DNA of 64,000 bases from Voacanga thouarsii (Eukaryota; Streptophyta; Magnoliopsida; Gentianales; Apocynaceae), in the NCBI GenBank assembly GCA_026120185.1, contig JANUWF010001281.1, forward strand, positions 2,708,501 through 2,772,500. The letters run 5' to 3'. The notes beneath the pieces were generated by a model. It searched no databases. It was not told the DNA's origin and saw only the letters and a program-made list of their open reading frames with translations. Within the stretch, counting starts at the first letter, position 1. Each line of letters opens with the position of its first letter. Shown here piece by piece: positions 1 through 12,109 of the stretch. The translations under genes and the position numbers were made by a program.

Positions 1-184
1 AAAACCACCAAGATTGAACTTTAGACCCTTTCCTATCTTGTATAGCTTGACAACCTTATTTTTTAGCACAATAGAAACTTCATTTGAAGGTAGCCAATTA
101 AAATAAGGTGGTTTATATAAAGAAAAATAAAGCCTAGTGAGTGTAGAAGACTTCAAATAGCTCTTCTCTGGCAAGACGGTCAAT
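1..184. other. Unassigned left flank
   Basis: No terminal motif or known domain was recognised here. The minus strand stays open for about 58 codons, which could be a remnant of an element or gene continuing beyond the window, but no family could be named from the translation. Confidence 0.2.
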
Positions 185-1641
185 ATGCACTGAGTTTGGT
201 ATAAAAATCAATTCATTTTAAGCTCATTCAATCAAGTTTCAATTAAAATAGTGACCCAAAACCACAAATGTAAAGCGAGTATACTTATTACAAGTAAAGT
301 ATAGGGAATTAACGATAGCAATCCACAGGGAACAAATATCACTAATTACTCTCATTCTTCATTATTTAGCCTACCAAAACTAGAATGAATAACAATTAAA
401 TATTTATACGTATGTAGAAGATTAATTTTGGACAAGATAAGGAATAATAATATGTATTTAGATAGGATTTCCAAAAAATATGACCAATATTAAGCTAATA
501 CTTTTCACAATTAATCAACCAATTCTAGCATCGTGAAGGAACAACTGTAGAATTTACTTTCATTCGAGTTATGAATTCACTATCTCTTAGCGAAATTAAT
601 AGATATTTCTACCTCAGTAATCAACCAAAAATATGCATTATGTCCAACTCCTTAATAACATCTCTATCTCTATGCAATATTAACATGATAGGATCTCTAA
701 GTAAAATTTCCAACTCTTTGATTACCAACATTTTAACCCTTAATATCTCTCTCAAGTTTATTAACAGATAATAAATAAGAAATCAATTGAATTAAAAATC
801 ATTTCTAACATCTTTCTCAAGTTAATTTGAAGAAAAGGGCCAATCAATCAATCTAACAAATAAAATCTAAGTAATCAAATACTTGAAATTGGCAATTAAT
901 AACTCAAAAAGCAAAACATAATACAGAATCACAATTCTTAAATCATCCTTCAAAAACACAATAAATCAATTTAAAAACAATATTATCAAAGAAAAAGAAA
1001 AAGAAGAAGAGGAACCCATAAAAAATCTATTCTCCTTCTCCTCTTGAAAGCTCCATGAAACAACAATCTTGATCCTTCCAAGAAAAAAGCTCAACTTACA
1101 ACATAATTGATCTTGGATCTTACTAATTCTATGCTACTATATAGATGATTTTTTTTATCTCGATTCTCCTATTAAGCTTCTTTTCTAGTGTTTATATAGG
1201 TATTTGGCTGTCAAAAACTATCTAGAAAAGTCCTTATTCGTGTAAAAATTCATCTCCAAAAAGATCCAATTAAAAAAAAAAACCAAATTCTACTTAAAAT
1301 TGGAAAATCCACTAAATCTAGTAAGGGGCCGGCGCGAGTTCCTTCAGAGGGGCCAGCGTTGGGTCCTCTCTATTTTGTCTAAAAAATTACCCTATTTTGA
1401 TTTATTTTTCCAAAAAGGGGATGGCCTTGGCACTCTCTCAGTAGTCGGCGTTGAATGTTCAATATAGCATTCCAGTTTCATCCACTTTTCAACAATTTCT
1501 AAGATCTTTTCAAGGACAACTCTTCTAAATCAAACCTAAATAAAAGTTCATCAAAGTAGAGGGAATGAATAGCCATTAAATTCAAAAATAACATAAATTC
1601 TTTGTGAATGGCTGACAAAATATTAACAAATTCAAGAATCA
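185..1641 (-). repeat. Athila-like LTR (3' LTR of element L), minus strand
   Basis: The order of motifs matches the LTRs of element C further right. The left edge resembles C's tgatgtgtaaattttggg edge, followed by a block with acttattacaagtaaagtat and agggaattaacgatagcaat that aligns with C's LTR. A GC-rich block with gccggcgcgag lies at 1,324-1,450. The right edge near 1,641 is followed by a polypurine tract on the minus strand. The copy is strongly diverged from C and both edges are approximate. No coding sequence is expected in an LTR, and the short open frame at 571-771 has no support. Confidence 0.5.
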
Positions 1642-2097
1642 ACTCCCCGATACTTGAACTTTTGTTTGTCCTCAAGCAAACAAGATATTTGTAACAACTA
1701 AGAACTTATATACCAAATAAAATTATTGAATGTATAAAAAAGATATTATCATTTTTTGATACCAAAGAAAACATCATAACACTCACATAATATCCCAAAT
1801 CAAATCGTAGAGTGTAAAACAATGATATTATCATTCCTTATACGAAAGAAAATATCATAACACTCATGTAACTCAATTAATCCAAAACTAACTCATATAC
1901 TAGCCAAAACAAACTCAATACTATCAAAGTAAAGTTACATAAGTTTATATCCATTAGATCTCATTCACTACATTCCTCAAACCAACAAATCTAACATGAT
2001 TAATAAAGATAAGATTTACTGCCTAAACTTCTATAACTTGAGTGGTAGATTAGGAGCATTCACTCAATTTTTTATTTCAATTAATGGGATATAATAA
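1642..2097 (-). mobile_element. Internal 3' fragment of Athila-like element L with polypurine tract
   Basis: Position 1,642-1,656 (actccccgatacttg) is a polypurine tract read on the minus strand, at the place where C has its own. The next sequence (ttgtcctcaagcaaacaaga, then a block ending at tttatatcc) follows the same order as 38,850-39,110 and 43,690-43,925 in the C family. The fragment is cut at about 2,097, where a copia LTR end begins. It contains no ORF. Confidence 0.45.
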
Positions 2098-2735
2098 CGT
2101 TGGAATGTATGCCCAAAAAGGCCCATGTATTTCTATATTTTGGAAAATAATAAAAGTTTCATTCAGTAATAATTGTTTGTTTACGTATATTATACATTAC
2201 AGTCTAAATGTGTTAGTAAATAATCTATGTGATTGGGCCGTGCTTTCACAATAAGGTGTAGATTATAGGCTACTAACACATAAGTGAAAAAATTATTCTT
2301 GATTGATTGATAGAGTAGGGTACTTTATCAAGGTTTAGATCATTGCATTATTATTTCTAAATGGGGAATAGTTTACCTTTAACTAGTGAGTAGTTCACTC
2401 ACACCAATAGTGTAAGCGTATTTAGAATATGTAGAACTGGACCACGCGATAACAATCTGTATAAAAGTACTAAAATAAATAAATATTGATTTAATGTACC
2501 TACTACGTGGATGAGTACCCTAAGACTTGAGTATAAGTTGGTGGTCTAGTGAAGCTGGACTTGTATACTTTGATGCTTCTTAGGTGAGGTCTTAGTACAA
2601 GGGCAATAACCTTATACATTAGGTGTATGACTCTAGTTAATTAAGACAGACCTAAACTATAGAGTTTCTATGCTTCATTATATGAAGAAATCACCTTGTT
2701 GTTATTTTCTGGGATAATCTTGTTACCATAAATGG
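2098..2735 (+). repeat. Ty1/copia LTR fragment, plus strand
   Basis: The sequence starts cgttggaatgtatgcccaaa, close to the canonical TGTTGGAATG start of many plant copia LTRs. Its first 240 or so bases match the reverse complement of the right end of K's 3' LTR (6,904 leftward), including the blocks tgtgttagtaa and gtgctttcacaataaggtgt. After that the two diverge, so this is a relative of K and not its partner LTR. The right limit is uncertain and no matching second LTR was seen. Confidence 0.45.
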
Positions 2736-2739
2736 CTTT

Positions 2740-3866
2740 CTCTTGTGTTTTGATAAATGACAATCACTTATGTGGACTAACATGTGTAATTTGAATGTGA
2801 TAGGCTTTTAGGATTATGACATGTTAGACCACGGTTCTTCAAGTCTTACAAAAAGGATTGTGAAGCAGCTTATAGATAATGAAGTGCAAGAAGGACTGAG
2901 TAAGTCAAGATCCTATATGAAGAAGTTGCATACCATGAAGACTTTTGAAAAATTAAGGATTAGGAAATTATGGTTAAGGTATTATTTGTACTTCTTATGT
3001 CTCTTTACCTTTTGTTAAATTTATTTCATATTGAAGCACTAAAAGTCATTTAAAAAAGTGGGTATTTTTAATCCAGTTTTTTTTTATCATAAAAAGAACT
3101 TTAGAAGAAAAGATTTTGATTTTATAAAAAATTGATTAAATGATTTTGGACTGACCTCTGGATCTAAAGTCTGTATCCAAATGTCTAAATCAAAAGTTAT
3201 TCAAAATCTACTTTTCGGTATAAAGTGTTATTTTGGATGCACCTTTCGGATGCCCAATTTTTCATCATGTGAGTCTACAATTTTGCAAAACCTGACAGCA
3301 ACAACTACTTGTTACTAGCCATTAAAGTCTTGATTTTTACCCCTATAGAAGCCATTTAAATTCGATTTTCAGCAAGGCATTCAAATTAATAATTTAAAAA
3401 ACAGCCTAAGACACTCGAAAAACAAAAATCCCTCATCTACATTATGCTTCAAAAAGAGATCTATTGTTCTAAAGGTAAAAAGGTAAAGTTACTTAAGTTG
3501 GTATATATCTGCTCAATCTGTGAGCAATTTCTATATTTTCTCTTTAATCTGAATTGTGTTAAGGTTAAAGGAAGTAAAACCTAATTTGGGTGAGCTTTGA
3601 TTGTTGGTTGTATATAGGTTGGAAGTAAAACCAAGTGTGGTGACCTTTTACTGTAGGATTGGTGTTACCTACCACATTTGATTTGGGAAAAAGGTTGTAA
3701 TGGCCGTGTTAAAATCCTTGAAGGACCATGGGAAAAATAAATGTACAAAAAAGATAACAAATTAAATTTTTTTCCCGAGCCAAAGTCTAGAAATACTTAC
3801 TTGTAGAGCATTTTCTTTGAATAACTAAAGTTGGATTTAGATTTGACAGTGCTATTGGGTATCTCA
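2740..3866 (+). repeat. Possible SIRE/Maximus-like copia LTR with degenerate PBS
   Basis: The block starts with tcttgtgttttgataaatga, has pyrimidine-rich parts with 'gactgacctctggat', and a segment ggtgttacctaccacatttg then ggttgtaatggccgtgttaa, all of which resemble SIRE-type plant LTRs from memory. At 3,852-3,866 attgggtatctcaggctc resembles an initiator-Met primer site (TTGGTATCAGAGC) with changes. This is weak evidence. The short open frame at 2,821-3,018 lies inside it and is not a supported gene. Confidence 0.3.
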
Positions 3867-3881
3867 GGCTCATATCCTATA

Positions 3882-4188
3882 TGGCGTAGCAGAAAATAAA
3901 ACGAGATACCATCCCAGGACCCGTCTATGTGTGGAAAACAAGACATAAAGATAATAAAGGTAGTAGCTTTTTACCTTTGTTTGATCATCCAAAGAACAAA
4001 AATTTCTTCTTCAAGTTGAGGCGCGATCCAGCAATCCTCTCAATCAACCTCCATGTGAGTTGAACGTCTAACCATTATAATTACAGTGTGTGATTATCTT
4101 TAACAGTAATCCACACAGAGGAATACTCAAGCACTAAAATTTCCTGTGCTAGCAGAAAAAGATAATGGCTAGGGCTGTTTTTGTTTTC

Positions 4189-4237
<49 letters not shown>

Positions 4238-5715
4238 AGAAGAAGAAGAAGAAGAAGAAGAAGAAGAAGAAGAAGAAGAAGAAGAAGAAGAAGAAGAAGA
4301 AGAAGAAGAAGAAGAAGAAGAAGAAGAAGAAGAAGAATAAGAATAAGAAGAAGAAGAAGACATTTGTTTTGTGGCTCTTATTTCGAGTGAATCACACTTG
4401 GATTAGGGTTTCGAGCATATCCAATATATGTTCCAAAATCCACTAAAAAAATGAAATTCTAAAACAATTAAAATTTCCTAATTGTAATTGGAAACATCAA
4501 GTTCCCACAATTACAACTTGAACCACAAATTATAACCAATTATAATTTGTCCACAACAACTTTCCTTTCTCGTAATTAACCCCTCTATGTTATCAAATAA
4601 CATCTTGAGTATATAATCCTCTATTGTGTGTGACCTATTAGTTTTCCCAGTCAATTGGTAATGAACATGAATTAATCCAAACGTCTTTGAGATTAATAAT
4701 CCATAATTAATTAGAATTAATCCTATTAATTCTAATCAGGATTGGTTTATTAATTCATCAATTAATAAACCCATATTCCCAGATAATGAGCGGTATCTAG
4801 CAACACATCATGACCACCCAATAGTCCAGGAAGTCAAGTTGCCTGACATGAACCCTTGAATAATAAACTTTAGTGCAATTAACTTGTTTCACCATACAAT
4901 ATCTCATTCGGTTTGGAGTATGGAATTAGTGCCAACTCCCTCCAGAATTAATTCTGGCCCTAATACAATAGTACTTGTACTAGGAACCCACTATTCTAGA
5001 TATGTATCAATTGGAACTGTTTCCAATACACAATCGCCTTGGCCAAGGATTTTCTGAGTAGTAATTCCTACAAGTGGTCGTAAGATATTCGCCCCTACTA
5101 TTAGGAGTGGTGAATCCTTTATTGACCCTCTCAACTACTTTCGTTTACCTCATAATGTACCCAATATACATCCTATAGGCAGCCCTCAATCGAGCTCTGG
5201 AGATTGGAATCAAAGTATAATTATCAGCAAATAAAGTACCTTGGAGATCTCAAGTTTAAGGATACTTGTACGTTTGTTCTATTGAGATTATATCGCTGAC
5301 ACTAAATAGTTATCCATGTGATTATCTCAAAGCTAGGTCATCTAATGAACTTGTTCCACTAACAAGCATCCATGTGTTAACTTTGAGTATCTCAATACTC
5401 ACGGTTATGAAAACCACCGCATGATCAAATCAGGAAGTCTAACACATGCTAGTCTTAACGCATTAATGATGTCTTACCTCATTAATACTATGACTGTGGA
5501 CTATTTAAGTACTAACACCATCTAGTGTAGTAGGAATCTCATATCATGATCTCTATCATGATTTTCTTAACACAGTGTTGTAATAGGAACTTTATCGAAC
5601 AGTTATATTATTTAAAGTAAACAAAAGAAATTGTAAGATAAATAATTTCTTTGATTAAAATAAAATGTGTCATATAAAATATACAAGTGATTGCCTCTAA
5701 GGCACAATACTAACA
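3882..5715 (-). repeat. Long copia-type LTR (B), minus strand, possibly solo
   Basis: Read on the minus strand it begins TGTTAGTATTGTGCC at 5,715 and ends near 3,882-3,887 after a block ttttattttctgct. The tetramer ggcg borders it on both sides (3,883-3,886 and 5,716-5,719), which would fit a decayed target duplication and a solo LTR. Alternatively it is a 5' LTR whose primer site lies at 3,860-3,880. It contains no ORF. Its distal part holds a GA/GAA microsatellite. The left boundary is uncertain by about 5 bases. Confidence 0.45.
4198..4359. repeat. Compound (GA)n-(GAA)n microsatellite
   Basis: About 18 GA units run directly into about 40 GAA units with a few AAT interruptions near the right end. 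An open frame through it would encode only Arg-Glu then Lys repeats and is an artefact of the repeat. Confidence 0.95.
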
Positions 5716-6904
5716 GGCGCTTCCTGAACAGGAACATCTACTTATTTTACAAGCACATCAGTTAATCATCAACTCCTTCCCTTCAAACACTTACCGCGTA
5801 TTCTTGCTCTTGACCATCTAGATTATTGTTACTAAGGAAAACGATGGTTATCTTGACCATCAAAAAACGATGGTTGTCATTTTGTTACTAAGGAAAACTA
5901 AAAAGATAATTTTGTTTTCCACATGCAAATTTTGGTCTACCGAACCCAATAGGCATACGAGATGCATATATATATATATAAATATATATATATATAAACT
6001 AGCTTCCTTTTTCCTTTTTTCATAAAACCAACAACCACTTCCCCTTTTTCTCTCTCTTTTATTTCCTATTTCCTTTTTGCCTTGTACCGTGGCGACTATC
6101 TTAGGATTTCTAAAAATCCTTTATTCGCCACAATACCCAGTGGGCCAGGGATTTCTTAATTAGTTTAAGACTAATTAAATAGCTCTTTTATTAGTTAATT
6201 AATCCATTTGGGCCCAATATTAAAATTACCTAAGATAATTAATTAATAAAGCAATTAATTAAAATATCTATTTTATTAATTAATTAAACGACTTGGGCTC
6301 AATATAAAATTACCCAAGATAATTAATTAATAAATCAATTAATTAAATTGGCCTAATTAATTATTTTAGCCCAAATAAATAATTAATTGGACTCCTAAAA
6401 AAGTTCATTCAATAATAAATTCACCCAATAAGCCCATACAATAAATAAATTTACTAAGGTTATTTGGGATACTCTGGGGACCAAAAGATATATTATTCTT
6501 GGCTGCGAAAATGACCAAAATACCCTCTACTAACACATAGCAGTATTTTTATCATTTAAAATATTTTATTTATTACCATATGAAAATATTAACCTCGAGA
6601 ATAATATTGCAAGTGTAGTATTTTCAACATACAGATGTAATAAAGATCAAGAACAATAATTATCTAAACCTTGATAAAAATGCCCAGCTTCATCAATCAG
6701 TCAAGAACAGTTTTTTGCTTATGTGTTATTTACCCATAGTCTACACCTTACTGTGAAAAGCACGATCCAATTACATAGATTACTTACTAACACACTTAGA
6801 CCTTTAATGTACAAATATATGTAAACAAATAACCATGAATGAAATATATTTATTAATTTCTAAAATATAGAAATACATAGCTATTTTGGGCATACATTCC
6901 AATA
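5716..6904 (-). repeat. 3' LTR of copia element K (minus strand)
   Basis: On the minus strand the LTR begins TATTGGAATGTATGCCC at 6,904, directly after a polypurine tract. It contains a (TA)n stretch at 5,965-5,998 and several taattaattaa-rich tracts at 6,170-6,400. The inner end cannot be set exactly: it may stop near 5,716 or continue left of LTR B if B is a solo LTR inserted in it. The canonical TG start has become TA. Confidence 0.6.
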
Positions 6905-6918
6905 GTCTCCCACTTGCA
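6905..6918 (-). other. Polypurine tract of K
   Basis: The minus strand reads gtgcaagtgggag immediately before the LTR start, the classic copia polypurine tract and second-strand primer. Confidence 0.75.
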
Positions 6919-7749
6919 CTAAATACATAATGATAGTCCATATGTGCCTGCCTCTATGACGTCCAAGTGTCTTTTGAACATTGTCTCCGTCAAAGGCTTG
7001 TAAATGGGGCCGCTAGATTATTTGCAGAGAAAATTTGATCAACCATGATCTCTTGTCCCTAGATAAACTCCTGGATTCGATGATACTTCCTCTCAATATG
7101 TTTGTCCTTCCTATGGTTTTTTGCTTCCTTATATTGCAACATAGCTCTAGAGTTGTCATAATAGGCTTGTCCATTTGTGGCACAACTCCAAGTTCTGTGA
7201 AGAACTTTTGGAGCCAATCTGCTTCTTCTGAAGCTGCTAAAGCTGCCACATACTCTGCTTCGATAGTGGAATCAGCAATATAAGATTACTTACTACTCTT
7301 TTATGAAATAGCCCTCCAAAGATAGTGAAACACATATTCACTAATGGATTTTCTTTCCACTTCATCCTCCTGGAAATCTAAGTCATTGTAACCTGTAGGA
7401 ATTAGATCATTAGATTTGCAGACAAGCATATAATTCCTCATTATCTTAAGGTACTTTAATAAATGCTATATATCTTGCCCATGTTCTTCCCTAGGGTTTG
7501 ACTGACATCTGCTAGCCATGTTTATGGCAAAGTAGATATCTGGCCTTGTAGAAAGCATAGCATACATAAGTCTTCCCACTACTATTTGGAATATAAGGTC
7601 AACCTATGCCAAAAGGGTATAATTGCTTATTTACACTGATCCATGCTAAACTTAGCCAATATCTTATCAATATAAGTAGATTTGGATAAGTCTAACATTT
7701 TTTTGCTTCTAATCTCTAAGAAGCTTAATACCAAGAATGTTGCTAGCTT
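6919..7749 (-). pseudogene. K pol, RT C-terminus and RNase H
   Basis: From 7,749 leftward the minus strand encodes the distal copia RT (LEIRSKKMLDLSKSTYID, then KILAKFSMDQCK), which continues the RT that stops at 41,697. From about 7,290 it encodes RNase H with ADSTIEAEYVAALAASEEA and FFTELGVVPQMDKP, the usual copia RNase H core. Stops and shifts break the frame at several points between 7,300 and 7,630, and the end of the domain is scrambled. The protein would have degraded RNA in RNA-DNA hybrids during element copying; it cannot be made here. Confidence 0.8.
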
Positions 7750-7802
7750 TGTAATACCCCGCACTTTTACCTTTGATTGGCTACTACATGTAATAGGATG
7801 AG

Positions 7803-9347
7803 TGATAGGGGCAAAATTAGTCATACTTTTTCTAGTTATTTAAGGTTCTTTTTTGATACAAATTATTCAATAACTAGTCATATTCCTTCATATTTGAGAT
7901 TTTACCCTTGAAAAGGTATTTTGTTCATTATTATAGATTTTTGGGGTAAATCGAAGCAAAAACGTCGCAAAATAGAATAAAGGAGGCGACGGCCAGGATA
8001 GAGGAACCGGCACCGGCCATATGCTGATGACATGAACATCGAGGTGACGAAAAATTGTTGAACGAAGACCCGATTAGAATGGAACCGGCACGGGCTCCTG
8101 TAGCCAAGGCGGTGCTGGCTGTACTTTGGACTGTGTGGTGCTGAAATCAAGAAAAAAATCGGCAAACAATTGGAGAAACAGAACACAACCAGCGCTAGCT
8201 CCGGCTACCTAGGCGGTGCTGGCTGTGCCCCGAAGTTAAGGTGGTGCTTTGATTTTTCTACGCGATTTTTGGTAATCTGTGGAGTTTTAGTACTTTCCAA
8301 CTTCTACTCGGCCAAGAACATTACACCAACGAGTTTAGGCACTTCCCAAGCCTATAAATAGATGGAAAACACAAGGGAAGATGAGAGAATTCATTAATCA
8401 CCATATAAAATCACTCAAATCAAATGAGGAATTCTTCAATTCAAGGAGGGTTGTGCAAGAAAGTCTTCAATGGAAGAAGAATGAGGCTTGTCTATGAGTA
8501 CTTTTTTTTACTTTATTTTCTTTTTCTTGAATAATTATGTATTAATTATTTTATTATAATTCGACATTATTTTAGGTATTCATGATTTTTAGAGTTATTT
8601 GATCTTTTGATTAATTGATTGTTCTTCTTGGTATTTAATTATTTGGGCGTATTATGAAATTAATTGATTGTTTCTTTTCATTAGCTTGCTAGACCAAAGA
8701 GGTTGACGGTGGTTGCAATTGATTAATTTCATATTTATTGGCTGTTAGCTTGCTAGACCAAAGGGCTTAATTGTTGAGGATTAAGTAATTAAAGGTTAAT
8801 TAATGTTTGCCAGACCAAGGACTCACTGATTAATTTCATGCTTTAAATTTGCCAGACCAAGGAAATTTAATTAAGGATTGTGTTTAATATGTATTTTGGG
8901 TGAATTAGTTGAGACAGATCAAGTGATGCCAATTTATCTAAAGGATAGTGATTTCATGGATTGACCATCTAAGTGAATCCACTTTAATCTTTCGTCATGA
9001 CAAGAGAATAATTTGTTGTTATAATGCTTAGATGCTTTAAGATTATGTTTGTCTAAATAATGCCTTGAGTTACATAATTCTCCACCCTTGACATGTATAT
9101 ATTTTTATTTTACTTTATTTTCCTTTACATTTCATTTTTTTACTTTATTGAGTCGGTTAAACAATGAAAGAAAGGTGACTGATGTATACTTGTTCCTTGA
9201 GGATTGATATGTGTTTGAACCTTATGCTATGTTAATGATGAGTACGCTTTCTCATATGTGTAATTTGGGTTTAACGTTTTAATGTAAACTTGATTGGGAA
9301 TGTGCTTAATTTTTATATGATTTTTATACCCAAATCCATACGCATCA
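7803..9347 (+). repeat. 5' LTR of J
   Basis: It runs from TGATAGGGGC to CGCATCA. It includes GC-rich palindromic motifs at 8,005-8,018, 8,083-8,097, 8,105-8,120 and 8,185-8,225. A block near 8,340 (ttcccaagcctataaatag) holds a likely TATA box, tataaata, followed by a purine-rich leader. It then carries repeats of 'gctagaccaaRg' at 8,685, 8,750, 8,808 and 8,853. Confidence 0.9.
8352..8360 (+). promoter_or_regulatory. Putative TATA box of J's 5' LTR
   Basis: The sequence cctataaatag follows the GC-motif block and is conserved in the 3' LTR at about 15,714-15,724. It is followed by a purine-rich transcript-like leader. The role as promoter is inferred from position and sequence only. Confidence 0.5.
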
Positions 9348-9353
9348 AGTTTT

Positions 9354-9371
9354 TGGCACCGTTGCCGGGGA
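9354..9371 (+). other. Primer binding site of J (tRNA-Asp type)
   Basis: TGGCACCGTTGCCGGGGA lies 6 bases after the LTR. It matches the usual Athila/Tat-type site TGGCGCCGTTGCCGGGGA with one change, where the tRNA-Asp 3' end primes first-strand synthesis. Confidence 0.85.
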
Positions 9372-9629
9372 CAAATCATGAAAGCTTGGATTTTGTTGAT
9401 TTAACCATATAAATATGCAAATATGCATATATGTAAATATGTATACTTATTCTTTCTACGAAAAGGTGCTATCTTTTATATTTTGTGTAATTTGTGTATA
9501 CTCTTGTAATCTAACCTACTAACTTTGACTATGTTCTATTAACTAACTTTGTAATCTTGTAATTTTGTTTTCATCATTAATTCTATTATCTAACTTACTT
9601 CTTGTTTTCTTAGGTGTTATCCTTGGTAC

Positions 9630-10985
9630 ATGACCCAAAATTCTGAAGGCAAGATATTCAATTTTGACCTTGAAATTGAAAGGACACTGTCAAAGACTCA
9701 CCAGACAATCCAAAGGAACTTGATCGTCGACATGGATGGTGCTGAAAATAACAATGTTGGGAATGATAAGAAGGTTATGGATAACTTTGTGAAACCCGCA
9801 ATCTTGGGCACAGCCTCGAGTATTACTAGGCCTAGGGTAGATGCAAACAATTTTGAAATAAAGCCCAACATTATCCAAATGGTTCGAAATATGGTTCAAT
9901 TCGATAGGCTACCTGAAGAAGATCCCAATGCTTATTTAGCTAGTTTCCTTGAGATTTGTGATACTTTCAAGATGAACGGTATTTCTAAGGATGCTATAAA
10001 GTTAAGACTTTTTCCTTTTTCTTTGAGGGATAGAGCTAAATCTTAGTTAAAGTCTTTACCTACAAGTTCTATCACTACTTGGAATGCCCTAGATGAAAAT
10101 TTTCTGGCCAAATATTTTCCTCTAGCTTGGATAGCTAAACTTAGGAGCGACATATTTGCCTTCCAACAAGCAGATTCTGAGCCTTTGTGTGAAAGTTGGG
10201 AGAGATTCAAGGAGATGTTGAGAAAATGCCCACATCATGGATTTGAGCTAGGAATGCAGATGCTTATCTTTTTAAATGACCTCACGTTCACAACACGGTA
10301 AGTGGTGGACTCTTCTGCAGGGGGTTCCATCAATCATAAGACCCTAGAACAGGTATTCGATCTTATTAAAAATTTAGCTTCTAATAACTATTCTTGGGGT
10401 AGTGCAAGGTCTAGAGCTCGTGTGCAAGGAGTACACAAAGTGGATGCTGTGGCAGCATTAGAGGCTAAGGTGGATGCCTTAACCCAAAAGATAGAACAGA
10501 TGGTGATGCCTCCAGGCCAGGTGTTAAATGTAAGTTGTGATTTTTATGAAGAAGGACACCCCAATCATGAATGCCAAAATATGGGGTCACTCCAAGAAAC
10601 TTCGGAACAAGCAGCTTTTGCAGGTAATGTCCGGCCAGGTAACAACCCTTATAGCTCTACCTATAATCCTGGTTGGAGAAATCACCTTAAATTCTCTTGG
10701 AGCAATGGGAATTAACCTAGGTAGGGTTCTTTCAATTTTGGAGCCAATCAAATGAACCAAAACCCCATGACCATTACTGCAGCACCTGTAAAGCCACCAT
10801 TGGAAAAGTTGATTATCCAATTGGTAAGTACAATGGAGGCTAAGTTCCAAGGGGTCAATGTTACAACACGGAACCTATAGCCCTCCATGCATAACTTGGA
10901 AAACCAAATTGGTTAGTTAGCCAAACTACTGAGAGATTGTCAAGTTGGGATATTGTCAGGAAATACTGAGGAAATCCACGGTATC
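9630..10985 (+). pseudogene. gag: J gag (Athila-type capsid polyprotein, broken)
   Basis: The ATG at 9,630 opens a frame reading to 10,046. It includes KPNIIQMVRNMVQFDRLPEE, then DPNAYLASFLEICDTFKMNG and LRLFPFSLRDRAKS, a typical Athila/Tat capsid core. After the stop the same frame continues with TTWNALDENFLAKYFPLA, AKLRSDIFAFQQ, ESWERFKEMLRKCPHHGFEL and, from 10,302, an Ala/Lys-rich C-terminal part (KVDALTQKIEQM), a CxxY-like remnant with EEGHPNHECQN, and NPYSSTYNPGWRNHLKFSW. Stops at 10,046, about 10,300 and 10,715 break it. Gag would form the particle that packages element RNA. No protease follows. Confidence 0.85.
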
Positions 10986-12109
10986 AAAGCCGTGGAAAGC
11001 ATTGAAGCTACATTTTTCATTTACTTTACTTTCCATTTTGTGATTGAGATAATTTTTATTTTTTGTCATTTTAATTGATTATTTTTCATGAATTACAATG
11101 CATTGCTCATCATTATTGTGTGTTTCTCATTTAAAAAAAAAGAATTTGGAGAACAAGACAGAACCAAGCCGGCGCCGGCTCCAAGAGCCAGGACCGGCAT
11201 CGGTTCCTATCGGGTAAGCACAACTTATAGGCCATTTTGGCTACTTTTTCTTCAAAATCTCCAAACTCCCTCTCAAATTCTCTCTAATCCGTGCCGACTT
11301 CACATTCTCCACTTCCTAAAATTTAATTTTTCACCTCCTAAATACTTCTATAACATCTATCTACCTCTCTATTGTTGATCTTACGGATCAAAATCCTCAA
11401 ATTCTTCTATTTTTCACAACAACATCACATTCAATCCACAAGCAAGGAGCTTAGATTTGTGCAAAAAGCTTACATCTTTTGCTTGCCCATACATGAGCAC
11501 AAAGGTATGATTTTTATTCAATTTCCTCAGTTAAAATGGTGTATATGATTTTTTCTAATCTTAGGGACAATTTTGACCTAAAATTGGGATTGTGTATGCT
11601 AGCTTGAATTATGCATTACTCCTTAAGCTTAATGAATTAGACTAGATTATTAGTTAATGATTCTTTGATACTTGATTCATGCATATGATCATTAGAAACT
11701 TTATGCATATAGCTAAGGGTGGAATTATGGCTATTTGTGATGATTGACTATAGGCTATATATGAAAATTGCATTGTTTTTCACGTAATTCCATGATGATA
11801 CCTTCATTAACATGATCATATGTACTTACATGCATTGAGGATATTCAACACGTTTATTCTTTAAAGTGAACTATATATATATATATATATATATATTGTT
11901 GCAGGTTGTGTTGAATTGATTGGAGGGGATTGAATTGATTGTTGGTTGGAGTGTGATATGTATTGAAGAAGTTTGGGTTTTGTGGATTGTGAGATTGGTT
12001 GAGGGTTGAGTGAGATTTAAAGAGTGCATTTGTAAAGGGTAGTTACATCCCATTTGACATCGTTGCGCTCAATTGTTCTCTCTTCCAATTTCCACCACTC
12101 CATAATACC
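10986..12109 (+). promoter_or_regulatory. Spacer between J gag and ORF2, possible internal promoter and intron
   Basis: This interval has no coding sequence. It holds a GC motif (gccggcgccggct at 11,168-11,180) like those of the LTRs, then a pyrimidine-rich leader-like stretch. A possible donor (aaag|gtatga near 11,505) and a possible acceptor (ttgttgcag near 11,903) lie upstream of ORF2, separated by an AT-rich tract that includes (TA)n at 11,874-11,894. The idea of a separate promoter and 5' intron for ORF2 is inference. Confidence 0.3.

Noticed and set aside
4165..4446. 93-codon plus-strand frame with Arg-Glu and Lys runs
   Set aside because: It is the translation of a GA/GAA microsatellite inside an LTR.
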